Of a stretch of DNA of 64,000 bases, positions 21,229 to 32,284 are shown in pieces (the first letter of the stretch is position 1; every line of letters starts with the position of its first letter). Below the pieces are notes generated by a model. The model was not told the DNA's origin, searched no databases, and saw nothing but the letters and a program-made list of their open reading frames with translations. The position numbers and the translations under genes are program-made. The stretch is from Pardosa pseudoannulata (Eukaryota > Arthropoda > Arachnida > Araneae > Lycosidae): the NCBI GenBank assembly GCA_032207245.1, contig CM063507.1:96035252-96099251 (forward strand). Direction: 5' to 3'.

Positions 21229-24200
21229 ATGGCGCTCTTGTCTTGGAACTGCCATGGCTTCAAAAGTCACGTCTCTGATATCAGAGACCTCGTAAATAAA
21301 TACCATCCTGTTTGTTTTGCCCTTCAAGAGACACTGCTTGACAGCAATAAGTCAGCCAAATTAAAACGCTATAGTACTATTAGAAAAGATTACCTAGAAG
21401 GGGGCAGGGTATGTGGTGGTGTTGCCCTCTTCACTTGTCATGACTACCCTTTCAGAACTTTAAATATTAACACTGACCTCCAAGCAGTAGCTGTTCTTAC
21501 ACTCTCTAATAACTGTCTGTAACCTCTATATACCTCCAAATAATATCATCTCCAGAACACTCTTAATAACCTTATTACTCAACTCCCAGTCCCTTTTATT
21601 ATTGTTGGGGACTTGAATGGCCATAGTCCATTGTGGGGTAGCCCCAACCTTAATAAACGGGGTCGACAAATTGAAAAACTAATATCCGATCATGATCTGT
21701 GCATCTACAATACAAAACAACTTACTTACCTACATTCCCCTACAAGAACCTTTCACTCCCTTGATTTAGCAATATCCAGCCCTCAAATTTTTCCGTTCTG
21801 GAATTTTGCAGTGGATTCTTACCTTTACAATAGTGATCACTTTCCTATTATCCTAACTCACAATAGTGGCTCTAATGCCAATCAGCGTGTTCCTCGTTAT
21901 GTTCTAGGTTCCGCTGATTGGGATAAATTTCGTATCCTAGCCAATATCTCTACAGACATGGTCAACAATAATACTATTGATGAAGCAGTAAATCATATAA
22001 CTGAAACAATAATTTCTGCAGCTGATATTTCCATTAAAAAATCTTCCTGTCGTCCTCAAAAGCAAACAAAGCCATGGTGGAACCAAGAGTGTAAAATTTG
22101 TTATAAAGCGAAGAGAAAAGCGTTCCAATTGTTCAAAAGACATCCTACGACGGAGAATTTTATAAATTATAAGAAATGCAAAAGTATTTTCCGTCGCACC
22201 TTAAGACGTAGCCAAAGAGATTCATGGGTGAACTATATAAGCAGTATCACTTCCTCCATTTCCAGTAAAGATTTATGGGTAAAAGTAAAGCGCTGTTCAG
22301 GCGTTTACCCAAACAACCAAATCCAAATTTTAAATTATAATAATAACCTAATAACTTCTCTTGATGACATAGCCAACACAATAGCCTCATCCTTAGCTGA
22401 TATTTCTTCAAGTTCAAATTACTCTGCATCTTTTACAAAACTTAAAAATCTGGCCGAGGATAAACCCATAAACTTTCAAACTAAGCTTAACTTTCCCTAC
22501 AATACTGATTTTACCATTTTAGAACTAAACAGAGCCTTGCATAAAGTCCATAAATCTTCTGCTGGTCCCGATAATATTTCCTACGAAATGATAAAAAACC
22601 TGTCTTCAGTTTCCATGTTCAACCTTCTAAAACTTTACAATAGAATATGGAGAGAACATAGCTTCCCTTCCTCGTGGAGAGAGGCTATTGTAATCCCCAT
22701 TCTAAAACCTGATAAAAACCCATCGAATCCTCTCAGTTACCGCCCAATAGCTCTGACGAACTGTTTATGCAAAATTCTTGAAAAAATGATAAACGTTCGT
22801 CTGATATACTACCTGGAGGAAAATAATTACCTATCAAATTTTCAGAGTGGTTTCCGTCGTGGAAGGAGCACGTTAGATAATATCATAGAGTTGGAAACCA
22901 GAATTCGGAATGCTTTCGTTAAACGGAAGCATTTGGTGTCGGTGTTTTTCGATATAGAAAAGGCATATGACCGCACTTGGCGTCATGGAATTATACAGCA
23001 GCTGTTCAATTTAGAGTTGCGTGGCAATATGCCTATTTTTTATTCAAAATTTTTTGGCCTTAAGAAATTTCCGTGTTAGATTAGGAAATATATTATCTCG
23101 CACTTTTATTCAAGAAGAAGGAGTTCCTCAGGGAAGCGTTTTGAGTGTGACCCTGTTCATTATTGCAATTAATGGGATTCTGAACGAGATACCTCCCTCT
23201 GTTAATGGAAACTTGTATGTCGACGATCTCCATATATCATGTGAAGGAGCGGATATGAGATTTATTAACAGACAACTCCAGACTGCAGTCAACAAGATCA
23301 GTAAGTGGGCGAGCGAGAATGGTTTCAGCTTTTCAAGTTCAAAGACATGTTGTGTGTGCATTTTTGCAAAAAAAGAGGTCTGCACCCTGACCCAGAGATC
23401 CAGTTTCTTGGAAATAACATCAACATTGTGAATGAGGTGAATTTTCTCGGCGTCATTTTTGACAAAAAACTAACCTTTGCACCCCATATCACAAACTTGC
23501 GGAAAAATTGCGAAAGGAAGCTCAACATCCTCAAAATCCTTTCTAAGACCTCATGGGGAGCTGACCGTGCTTCCCTAATTAAGATCTACCATGCCATCAT
23601 CCGCTCAAAACTGGACTATGGATGTCCTGTATATGGGTCAGCACGCGTTTCTGTCCTTCAAAAGCTGAATACCATTCACCATTCCGCTCTTCGATTGTGT
23701 TCCGGAGCTTTTAGAACATCTCCTGTAGAAAGTCTCTACGTTGACTGCTGTGACGCTCCTCTTGAATTACGTCGACAGATGTTATCTCTTCAGTACTACT
23801 TCAGAACGTCATCTTATATCAACCATCCCATTCATCAACATACACACAATTATTACCTTAAGAGATTATACAATGCTAGACCATCTTGTGTTCTGCCGTT
23901 TCAGGGAAGGATAAATGAAATTTTAAGAGATCTTAACTTAGACAATATAGATACAATACCCTCAGCTATTGGAATACATCCTTGGCAGACTCCTACTTTT
24001 ACTATAATAAACCCCTTTAAGTCATTTGACAAAAGTTCAACTAGCAATATCATTTATCAACAAATTTTTTGAAGATCACAAGCAATATTATAAAAATTAC
24101 ACCTCTGTTTTCACAGATGGTTCAAAATCCACTAACTATGTCAGCTGTGCATACCTTATTAAAGATCAAATCAATAGCTACAGACTTCATCCTAAACTCT

Positions 24201-24825
24201 CCATCTTTTCTGCTGAAGCCTTTGCTATCTTGAAGGCTTTAGAAGAATTGATGAATCACAATAGTAAAAACTTTATTATCTATACAGACTCCCAAAGTGT
24301 TCTTAATTCATTGCAATCAAATAACTGTAATAATCCTATTATTTTCAAAATTCTTACAACAATAACTAACCTTACTTCCATGGGAATCTCGCTAGTTTTT
24401 AGCTGGGTTCCTTCTCACGTCGGCATTAAAGGTAATGAACTTGTGGACATGGCTACCAGGTCTGCAAGCGACTTTCTCAACACTGGTATTCTTTATCTTG
24501 ATTTGAAAAATTACATTAAAGATCTTTTACAGGATAAATGGCAGATCTCTTGGGATAACATTCCTTCAAATAAACTGCGGGAAATTAAAACCAAGATAAC
24601 TAAGTGGCCTCAACTCCCTTCTAGGAGACATGATATAATACTCATTTGTCTATGAGTAGGTCATTGCAGACTCACCCATGCTCATCTCTTGCTGGGTGAA
24701 ACTCCTCCACAGTGTGCGTATTGCAAGACACTGTACACAGTCGCACATATTTTAACCTCTTCTGTTTGTTTTAGATCTATGTATATAAAATTTTTTGGTA
24801 ATCCATCGAATCTAATTTAATCATT
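21229..24825 (+). pseudogene. LINE ORF2: endonuclease, reverse transcriptase, RNase H, zinc knuckle
   Basis: Starts MALLSWNCHGFKSH. Endonuclease motifs: QETLL, VGDLNGHSPLWGS, and NSDHFPI. RT motifs: SYRPIALTNCLCKILEKMI, FQSGFRRGRST, VFFDIEKAYDR, EGVPQGSVLS, and the catalytic YVDD in NLYVDDLHI. RNase H motifs: FTDGSKST, SAEAFAILKALEE, YTDSQSVLNS, and WVPSHVGIKGNELVDMA. A knuckle CAYC...H follows. The protein nicks the target and copies element RNA there. Breaks visible: near 21520 (after the first endonuclease third), 23030, 23390 and 24060 (frameshifts), and a TGA at 24653-24655 where related copies have Arg in LTRLRVGHC. It cannot make a full protein. Confidence 0.93.
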
Positions 24826-24827
24826 TC

Positions 24828-25224
24828 AAAAAAAGAAGTCTACAAAAAGCGTCTAGGAATATAATACAATAAAAAAGCTATAAAAAATCCAATAACAATT
24901 CAAAATTAAAAATGTAAAATGTTTTAGTGTATGTAATAGGGGCAGCAGTAAAACCCTAAAGTATAATGCTCTTAAAAATCAAGAAAAAACCAAGGGAAAT
25001 GTTGAGTAAGTAGGGTCTCAGAAAAAATGTAACATCCTCTGTAAGGGTAAATTATATGTCTTGGCAGATAACTGAGATCTCAAACAAGAAAACTGTATAA
25101 AAGATAATGCTTTTCTATGCATACGTTATGTTTGTGGCGTATTGAAGCTCTTTGCAAATATAGTCTAGATGGTTTGCAAGTAACATGATAAATGTAAAGA
25201 TAAAATTAAGTCTAGATAAAATAG
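24828..25224. other. ~400-bp unrelated insert in the LINE 3' end
   Basis: Other LINE copies read straight from the segment equivalent to 24827 into the one starting at 25225 (CCAAACTTGTTCCC). Here about 400 bp of AT-rich sequence intervenes, with no open frame and no similarity that I can see elsewhere in the window. AAGTCTAC near its start and AAGTCTAG near its end are the only hints of flanking repeats. Confidence 0.55.
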
Positions 25225-25923
25225 CTCCATCCAAACTTGTTCCCTTTCTTCGTCAATCTGGTTTTTATTCTGAAATCTGATTTTTGATTGTGTTTCAATT
25301 TTCTAATTTTCAATTTTTAATGCTTGTTAATCTGTATATAACTTAATTTTTTCTTTGTGTTTTATGTTGTTTGTTTTTTTATTTTTTATTGCTTTAATCT
25401 GTTTTTGAGCCTGTAATTTTTTTTTCATCTTGTTTGGCGCAGTTTGTCCCTAGAGGATTTAGCGCCATTAAACTTCAATCAAAACCAACCCAACCTATGT
25501 ATAGGAAATATATAATAATAATTTGATAGCATAGGATTGTTTTTATTTATTTTTGTTCAACTTGCTGCTTATACAAAATGCAATTTAATAGCATTTGTTT
25601 TAATTTGATTTTAAATATTATATTTGTTATTTGTGAATTTATGTCAATAATTACCCACTTAGTACATCATTGAAAATCTTAACTTTAATTTTTTTTTCAG
25701 TTTAAAAATTATCTATTGTGAATGAATTTATATCTGTTCTGGATTCAACTAAAGTGATCATCATCATTGTTTGTGAGGCAGGATTTTTTTTTTGTATTTT
25801 TCCTCTGCCACACTTAACTACATTGTACTTTTACCGTTCCTCGACTGATATTTAAAAAAAAAAAAATTTCTTGTTTCTTCTGGTTTAAAAAAAAAATTTT
25901 TTTTTTCTGGCTCTAGGTGTGGA

Positions 25924-26617
25924 TGTGGTATAGCCACATTCTATGTAAAAGGGAATGCCAGGAATTGCCGGCCTCCTGACCCCTTATTTTATGGAATGGG
26001 GCTTGTCCATGTCCGAGTCACCTTGAATTTTTCCCGCGCTGACCATCCGTGGGTTGCCGTTTTGCTCTCCCCATCTTTCATCTTTTGTCCAGCTTGAGCG
26101 CTGCTTGGCGCCCTAAGTTTCCTAGGCTGTTGTTCCTATTCAAGCTACGTTTGGCGATCGTCTTGGGTTCCCGCTGGCGGGATTTTTCCACTGACCTCGC
26201 CATTCGCGGGGTTGAATGGACATCATTCTGGCCGAAATTGGGGGAGAGTTCACCCGCATCATTTTATGAGGAAAAAATATTTCTTTTGAGCCATTTTGCT
26301 CCTTTTTCTTTGATTTTTATGCATGTCGAGGGACGAGTATTTTTTGACAAAGTCAGCAAGGAATAGTCATAAATAAAGACTCCTTATAGCTATTTAGTAA
26401 TTGGACTATTTTTGTTTTCGTCAGTTTGCATTTTCCTTTGTCATAAAGTTTTGAAGCATTCAATATGAAGACAGTGAAGTGTGTCTGCCGCCATTTTGTT
26501 CCACCAAAGAACCGATCAAAGGTTATTGCGGCTAAGTGAAAATATGGAATATTCAACTACAACATTAATAATACATCGATAAATCTACAACCATTATTCT
26601 TCAATTATTATTTAACA
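25924..26617 (+). repeat. gypsy 3' LTR
   Basis: 694 bp, TGTGGTATAGCC to TTTAACA, preceded by a modest purine tract (AGGTGTGGA) and followed by the CTGGT duplication. Near identity with the 5' LTR implies a young insertion. Confidence 0.93.
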
Positions 26618-27290
26618 CTGGTAATAAACAAATTTGCATTCTTTCAAAAAAATATCTTCTCTTAACAAAATTGTAATAATCATGGCGTATGTAATTCGAA
26701 TTTGTAACAATATGACAGAAAATCATGACCTAAAGAGTGGAAAATTGGAGGTAAAAGAAATTGAAATGTCAGAAAACGATACTTTGAAAGAAATACAAAT
26801 ATTTTTTAGAGAAAAAAAAAAAAAAAGCTAAACTTACGAACTGTGAATTACGAAAACTTACGAACTGAGAATTGCATCGCGGGAGGCTTTAGCAACATTT
26901 CGATTTCCCGTCTTATTACCAAATAAACATTAGATGGTCGAAAAATTAATAATGAGCAAACATATCGAACTAGAACATGCAGGAACACAAACATTGATGT
27001 CCTACCCCAGGGAATACTATTGGCTAAGAGCAGAAAGACGTTCGTGGGGCGATAAGAAACTGCACATGCAGAAGATTTTCTATTCGTTCATTAGGAGTCA
27101 TAAGCATCCCTCTTCCAGAGCACAGATTAAGAAATGCAGCTGTCTTCGAAATCAAAGACATCGACCTATGTGAACCTCTGTTTTTAAAATGAGGGAAAAT
27201 TTATTGCTCTCTATTTGCTCTGACTTCGGTGGTGGGATATTGCTGTTCCGATGTGTTCTTGAACTGCATTGGTGCACGTAATTTCTGACA
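26618..27290 (+). pseudogene. BEL/Pao pol relic, right of the gypsy insertion
   Basis: Continuation of 15600-16258. Segments are HSFKKISSLNKIVII and AYVIRICNN, then GKLEVKEIEMSEN. After an A-run, LIMSKHIELEHAGTQTLMSY is the HHCC zinc region, and PLPEHRLRNAAVFEIKDIDL with CEPLFLK is the start of the integrase core with its first Asp. The frame decays after GKIYCSLFAL. It is a relic of the same Pao element, several frames broken. Confidence 0.8.
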
Positions 27291-27619
27291 TCCACACCCG
27301 GCACTATTCGAGAAATTTTTTTTTTTTTTCAATATTCTTAGCTGTTCTTTTGGCTTCCAGACGCGGGGTGGTAAGGTGTCGCCTCGGTCAGGTATTTTTT
27401 TCTTCTCATTTTCTTTAGTTATTTAGTAATCTAGTAATTCCGGGTATACTTATTTCTGTTCTAATTATTTGTAACATTGTCAAGAAATATCAGGATATTC
27501 ATAGGCCTGTGGTGGGTTTTGCATTTAACTCAAAACGCCATGTGTGTGGGGATGACGGCACTTCGAATCTGAATTTTTTTATGTATTAGTTAGTAAAAAA
27601 GATTTATTTCAAAGTTTTT
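27291..27619. other. non-coding stretch
   Basis: T-rich DNA with no gene that I can support. Confidence 0.4.
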
Positions 27620-28118
27620 TAAGGGAGGTAGGATTGTTGAAGAATAGTTTTGTTTATCATAAGTGTGGGGAAAATATAAAAATTAAACCAAAAAAAGGGG
27701 TTACAAGATGGGTTTGTTTGGATTTGTCGAAAATCTGTAGCTGGTAAAGTTTGTGGCGCTACCAAGTCGATTCGTAAGGGTTCTTGGTTCAATAGATCTA
27801 AATTAACAATGGAAGAAACAATGCTTTTAGCATATAATATTGTTAAGGAGGTATGTTCAGAAACTTTACTTAGGAAGTTTTCTTTCTCAGAGAACACGGT
27901 AGTGGATTGGCGTCAGTTTGTTAGAGAAAAAATGTTATATTACATAGAAACCAGGTCAGAAAAAATTGGGGGTGTCGGGAAGATTGTTCATGTAGACAAA
28001 TCTAAATTTGCTAAAAGAAAATATAATAAAGGTCGTAAAGTTGAGGGTCAATGGGCTTTCGGGGGAGTTCAGCGGAATACGGGTCGGTTATTTATAGTAG
28101 CGGTACATGATAGGACAT
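27620..28118 (+). pseudogene. Merlin (IS1595/ISXO2-like) transposase relic, copy A
   Basis: The N-terminal zinc-ribbon part (FVYHKCGENIKIKPKKGVTR, WVC) is in one frame. After a frameshift near 27725 comes KVCGATKSIRKGSWF, KLTMEETMLLAY, VVDWRQFVREKML, then the first catalytic Asp in VHVDKSKFAKRKYNKGRK, and GQWAFGGVQRNTGRLFIVAV. In the family the DES motif normally has Glu where this has Lys. The C-terminal third, with the remaining catalytic residues, is missing; copia sequence follows directly. The same junction recurs at 49504. Confidence 0.75.
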
Positions 28119-28649
28119 AGGGAATATTAGCATTAATTGGAGCACTTATACATCTATCTGTTGCAACAAGACAGGATATCACACATTCAGTGAATATTCT
28201 AAGTCAATTCAATAATAATCCAGATAAAACTCACTGGATGGATGCGAAAAGAATTTTAAGATATCTTACAGGTACTCAAGATTAAGATTTAAATAACAGC
28301 GAGATGAAAAACTTTTAACTGCATTTGTTGATGATGATTGGACATCTCCTGTGAATCATTGAAAATCTTCAACTCGTTTTATTTTTAAATATGTCAATAG
28401 TGCTTGATAATCTAGAACAAAATACGTAAGCAACAGCGTGCTGTTGCTTTATCTGCAACCGAACCTGAACACATGGCCTTATCGAAATCTGCAGAAGAAA
28501 CGTTACAAGTTGGACATTTTCTCGGTGAAATGTCTAACTTATAACTTTACCGACAGTTAGTTTATGTGATAACCAGTCTTCACAAAAACTGGTGCGCAAC
28601 CCTGTATACCACTCCCGCACAAAACATATTGACATTCGCTATAACTTTG
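28119..28649 (+). pseudogene. copia RNase H relic, copy A, left part
   Basis: Copia RNase H landmarks across frames: ALIGALIHLSVATRQDITHS, HWMDAKRILRYLTGTQD, a damaged DADW region (DDDW), an ALSATE-like stretch, and finally TKHIDIRYHF-like residues just before the LINE insertion. It continues at 29251 and 29628. Many stops are present. Confidence 0.75.
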
Positions 28650-29236
28650 GTTGGTTGGTTGGTTGATTGAAGTTTAATGGCGCTAAATCCTCTTGGGACA
28701 AACTGCGCCAAAACAAGATGTAGCAATAAACAAAAGACGAAATTTAGATTAAAAAATTGACAAAATATAAAAAGAAAGGTTCTAAAACGGATTAAAGTAA
28801 CAATAAAAATATAACATTCAACACAAAACAAGATTGAGTTATATACAAATTAACAAGAATTGAAAATTAAAAGATTAAAAATTGAATATTAGAAAATTGA
28901 ATCACAATCAAAAATCATATTTCGGTATAAAAGCCAGTTCGACGTAGAAAGGGGAACAAGTTTGGATGTGGAGTTTCCCTAATGATTAAATTAAGATTAG
29001 GAGATGGATTACCAAAAAAATTTATATACAATGATTTAGAACAAACACAGAACGTTAAAATATGTGCGACTGTGTAAGAAGTCTTGCAATACGCACACTG
29101 TGAAGGAGCTTCACCCAGCAAGAGATGGGCATGGGTGAGTCTGCAATGACCCACTCGTAGACGAGTGAGTATTACGTCACGTTGGGGCCATTTAGTTATT
29201 TTTGTTTTAATTTCCCGCAGTTTATTTGAAGGAATG
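28650..29236 (-). mobile_element. LINE fragment inside copia RNase H, with 14-bp target duplication
   Basis: TCGCTATAACTTTG (28636-28649) and TCGCTATCACTTTG (29237-29250) flank it, one mismatch. It contains the end of ORF2 (GHCRLTHAHLLLGEAPSQCA, 29154-28915) and the 3' UTR, tail GGTTGGTTGGTTGGTTG on the plus strand. It is absent from copy B. Confidence 0.92.
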
Positions 29237-29261
29237 TCGCTATCACTTTGTGAATGAAGTC

Positions 29262-29627
29262 TTCAACAACTGTGAGATCCACTTTATAAATTTCGGTTTA
29301 TTATGTTAAAAGCAAAACAATTATTTAAATTTATTATTTTGTTTACGTGAATTTATTTATCATTGTTTGATTTTTGTCACCGTAAACTGAACGATATTGA
29401 AAACAATATTTATTATGATAAGTATATTATTTTGTACGCTGTGGCAACAAGCAAGTTCTCGTTCTGTTTTGTTTAATTTAACAGTTTTCTATGAAAAAAA
29501 TTGTCATATAGCTAGGTGAGTCTTGGACTCTAGTTGGCATATTAATTTTGTGAAATAAATGAGATTTGGCAGTATTAATACTCTTGGAGTATTAATTTTC
29601 AACACAAGAAACTCTTTTTTTTAATTT
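29262..29627. other. insert inside copia RNase H, related to 49027-49160
   Basis: Copia reading stops after TTCAACAAC and resumes at ACAACAACGGTGAAATTG. The ~365 bp between start TGTGAGATCCACTTTATAAA. A similar sequence lies just left of the Merlin fragment in copy B. It could be an LTR or small element; I cannot assign it. Confidence 0.45.
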
Positions 29628-29760
29628 TTACGACAACAACGGTGAAATTGACGGTCAAGTTCATAAAACCTGAGGACATGCCTGCGGATATTTTTACAAA
29701 AGCTTAAAAACACAAAATTTATTGTGAATTAATCGGAATGGTTATTTTTAAAAAAAATCC
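29628..29760 (+). pseudogene. copia pol C-terminus, copy A
   Basis: An IKPEDMPADIFTKA-like segment, the usual end of copia pol (ADILTK), with frame damage. Confidence 0.65.
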
Positions 29761-29910
29761 ACTTTATATTTTGTATCTGTAATTTGTATTTATTATATGT
29801 ATGTACGCAATTTTATGGGAGAAGTATGAAGTACTGCAAAAGCATGCATTTATATTTCTAAAATGCTGTGAAATATTACAATTTAGAAAATTAGTATTGT
29901 GAGGGGAAAT

Positions 29911-30179
29911 TGTTGAAAAAGGAAATTATAATTTTCTCTCCGTCATTAGGCGTTAAGTAACGCGCATGCTTGTGTTTGGCCTTGCTTTTAATGTTTTTCA
30001 ATTTATTTTCTCTCATATCCTCAAAATTCTTTTTTACTTGTGTGTTTTAGTTTGTTTTATGTGTTGTATTTAACACTTCTTGTTTGGCGCAGTGTCTCTG
30101 GAGAATTTTGCGCCATTTAACTCTAATAAATCAACCTTCTCTTCAATAATTAGGTTTTAATCAATTTATCATCATTACA
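29911..30179 (+). repeat. copia 3' LTR, copy A
   Basis: 269 bp from TGTTGAAAAAGG to CATTACA, preceded by the purine tract GAGGGGAAA. AATAAA lies at about 30125. Its right half contains CTTGTTTGGCGCAG and TTTTGCGCCATTTAA, resembling the LINE 3' end. Homologous to 50328-50599. Confidence 0.7.
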
Positions 30180-31430
30180 CAACTTAAGTTCATCATTAAA
30201 ATCGTTGCATGCTTTGGTAAATAATCTCCTGTACTGAGTTCTAGATTTTTTTTTCTAATACGTTCATATTTATTACATCAAAACTTCTTAACTCAATTTA
30301 GTTTTGATTTCAACAGTTATAGCAAAATGGTCACTTCAATACTTGGTAGCTTTCTCCACAGCTACCTCGAAATATGAAGTAAGAAACCAGACTCTATGTA
30401 TAAAGTAATCTATGGTACAGCAAGGAAGGATACTTCTCTCACACCTTCACGAGAGATATAATTTTCTTGAAATGTGATTTAAAACACAATACCAGACTGA
30501 TATGAAACTTAACTGTGGCATGTATTGCTTAGTACCTTTCGAACATCCTAACAAAACAACTTTTCAAAACTGATCTAAAAACCAACGTACTGGACTCAAA
30601 ACGCATTATCGTTACGGGCAACGATACTGTCTTTTTTGTAATCTCGAAATGTCGCAAAAGTCACCCGATCATGAGTATAAAAATAATAATTTGTAGCAGC
30701 TACAATATGTTTAATGTTTCTCCATGTATAATGTTACAGAGTATTTTTAATGTTTTCTTTTAATAACGTTGGCAACAGTCAACAGTTGAGTTAAAAACAA
30801 TAAGACAATTTGTCGCAACGTCACGAACTACTATAATGCCCTTCCAATTCATTTTCATGTTTATAACAGCCAATAGACAAACAATAAACTGTCCTTGCGT
30901 TTGAAACTAAAGCCAGTATTGTCATAATTTGAGAATTTGCCCTACTGCGTGAAATCGCTTTATAGAACGAGATGTTTTGAAAATAGTTGGATGTTAAGAG
31001 TAGAAATTTGTTTTTACAATAAAAATATTTTTTTTTCTTTGTCCTTGCGATTTGTTTGAAGAAATCTGAAAAATCTGAAGCACTTAAAACAATTGTAACA
31101 GCTATTACTTTCTTTTACTTTTAGGATAAAAGGACAATAACAAATTTATCTTCATGATAAGAGACGCTGATAAAGATAAGAAGTATCAAGGTTCAAACGA
31201 TGAACTGATAGAAAACTATACCAACTTGAAAAATAAATGCAACCATGTAAAAATAAAATGTAATAGTTCTTTTTTTAAGATATTTTGTTCAAATTAAAAA
31301 TACAGAAGAATATATTTTAGTACAGTATATTTTAGATTTAAGAAGTTCATTAAAAAGAATACATGTATGTTTAAAACGTAGTAGCTAAAAGTAAATATAA
31401 GTTTTTACAACAAAACCATATTTATTCTAG
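30180..31430. other. AT-rich spacer, duplicated in copy B
   Basis: No coding sequence is supported. 30361-31430 aligns with 53071-54645. A pyrimidine-rich tract ending in TTTTAG near 31123 precedes a short open stretch (RDADKDKKYQGSNDELIENY) that may be an old element fragment. Confidence 0.45.
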
Positions 31431-31718
31431 GCTAATATAGACATACAATTCGTTTCGGAAGAATACGGTATAGCATCATGCATAAATACATAAGAAAAGT
31501 GAATACCGGTCTTTCTAAACTTTTACGCGATGAAGAATCTGGTGCTAATAATGGTAACAGAGTAAAAGAAAAATTCTTAAAATTAATAATGTATTTTTGA
31601 ACAGTAATTTAATGTCGGCAAAAGAAGTGACATATCATGTTTTATCTTTACCATTATCCAAAAAGTAGTAGGCAAACAATTAATATTAACACGAGTTCCA
31701 TAAATTCCATTTGTTCCA
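31431..31718 (+). pseudogene. Helitron replicase-helicase relic, copy A
   Basis: Readable blocks are ANIDIQFVSEEYGIASCI, MHKYIRKVNTGLSKLLRD, GNRVKEK and, after frame changes, a YHVLSLPLSKSSRQ-like stretch. This order matches the region between the Rep and helicase parts of Helitron proteins. The next bases switch abruptly into BEL gag. Only about 95 residues are represented. Confidence 0.65.
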
Positions 31719-32284
31719 ACTCGACTACAAAACGAAACTTGGGTCCAGTTTGCATCGCAATTAAAAACTAGTTGGGATTACTATCTTAAGTTGAGAAAAG
31801 TTTCAGATTTCGAAACTTTAAACCAATTGATTATTGCGGATAAAATATTCCAAACTTTAGATAAAGAGACTACGTCCCATATAAGTATAAAACAGGCAGA
31901 TGAATGGTTTAAACCTTTAAAACTTTCCCAGGAAGTGGATCTATATTCAACTTCTCGCGGAAAACAAGCTGAGAATTTTAATGCATTTCGTAAACAACCA
32001 AGTTCAAAAAATGTTTCAAAAGTGTTTTTTTTTTTTTTTCTGATATGAAAAATTCAAAATGTATACTGGGATGCTCGGAGGATCATCCATTGTACAAGTG
32101 CAATAAATATAATAAATTATCAGTAAACGAGAGAATAAATGTAATCAAGAATAATAGCTGTTGCTTCAGATGTCTTTCACAGCATCATCGAGTTGCTTCA
32201 TACAAAAGTAAATATAAGTGCAATTGTTGTTCGAAATTACACCACAGGAGTCTTTGTTTTTCATTAGAGAAAACTGCGAACTTA
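31719..32284 (+). pseudogene. BEL/Pao gag fragment with zinc-knuckle region, copy A
   Basis: It starts mid-gag (TRLQNETWVQFASQLKTSWD, ending in KPLKLSQEVDLYSTSRGKQ at about residue 75), then after a T-run the Cys-rich part (KCILGCSEDHPLYKCNKYNK, CCFRCLSQHHRVASYKS, CNCCSKLHHRSLCFS). The T-run at 32022-32039 shifts the frame between the two ORFs (31791-32048 and 32045-32329); the corresponding copy at 54946-55515 has a shorter run and stays in frame. BEL gag and knuckles package RNA. Confidence 0.8.

Larger units (their letters stand above)
20614..25493 (+). mobile_element. nearly full LINE (EN-RT-RNase H type) nested in the gypsy element
   Basis: CCTATGTATAGGA at 20601-20613 is repeated at 25494-25506, a 13-bp target duplication. 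The element holds the tail of ORF1, then ORF2 with endonuclease, RT, RNase H and zinc knuckle, then a 3' UTR with TTTGGCGCAGTTTGTCCC and a C/A-rich tail (AATCAAAACCAACCC) instead of poly(A). It is 5'-truncated inside ORF1. This is the reference copy for the dozen LINE pieces in the window. Confidence 0.95.
16254..26622 (+). mobile_element. Ty3/gypsy element with both LTRs and 5-bp target duplication (contains a nested LINE)
   Basis: CTGGT at 16254-16258 is repeated at 26618-26622, directly outside two nearly identical LTRs (16259-16951 and 25924-26617). A primer binding site follows the 5' LTR. The interior keeps only the end of pol: gag, protease and RT are absent. Removing the 4.9 kb LINE at 20614-25493 leaves an element of about 5.5 kb. 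The host sequence is a BEL/Pao relic whose reading resumes on both sides. Confidence 0.93.
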
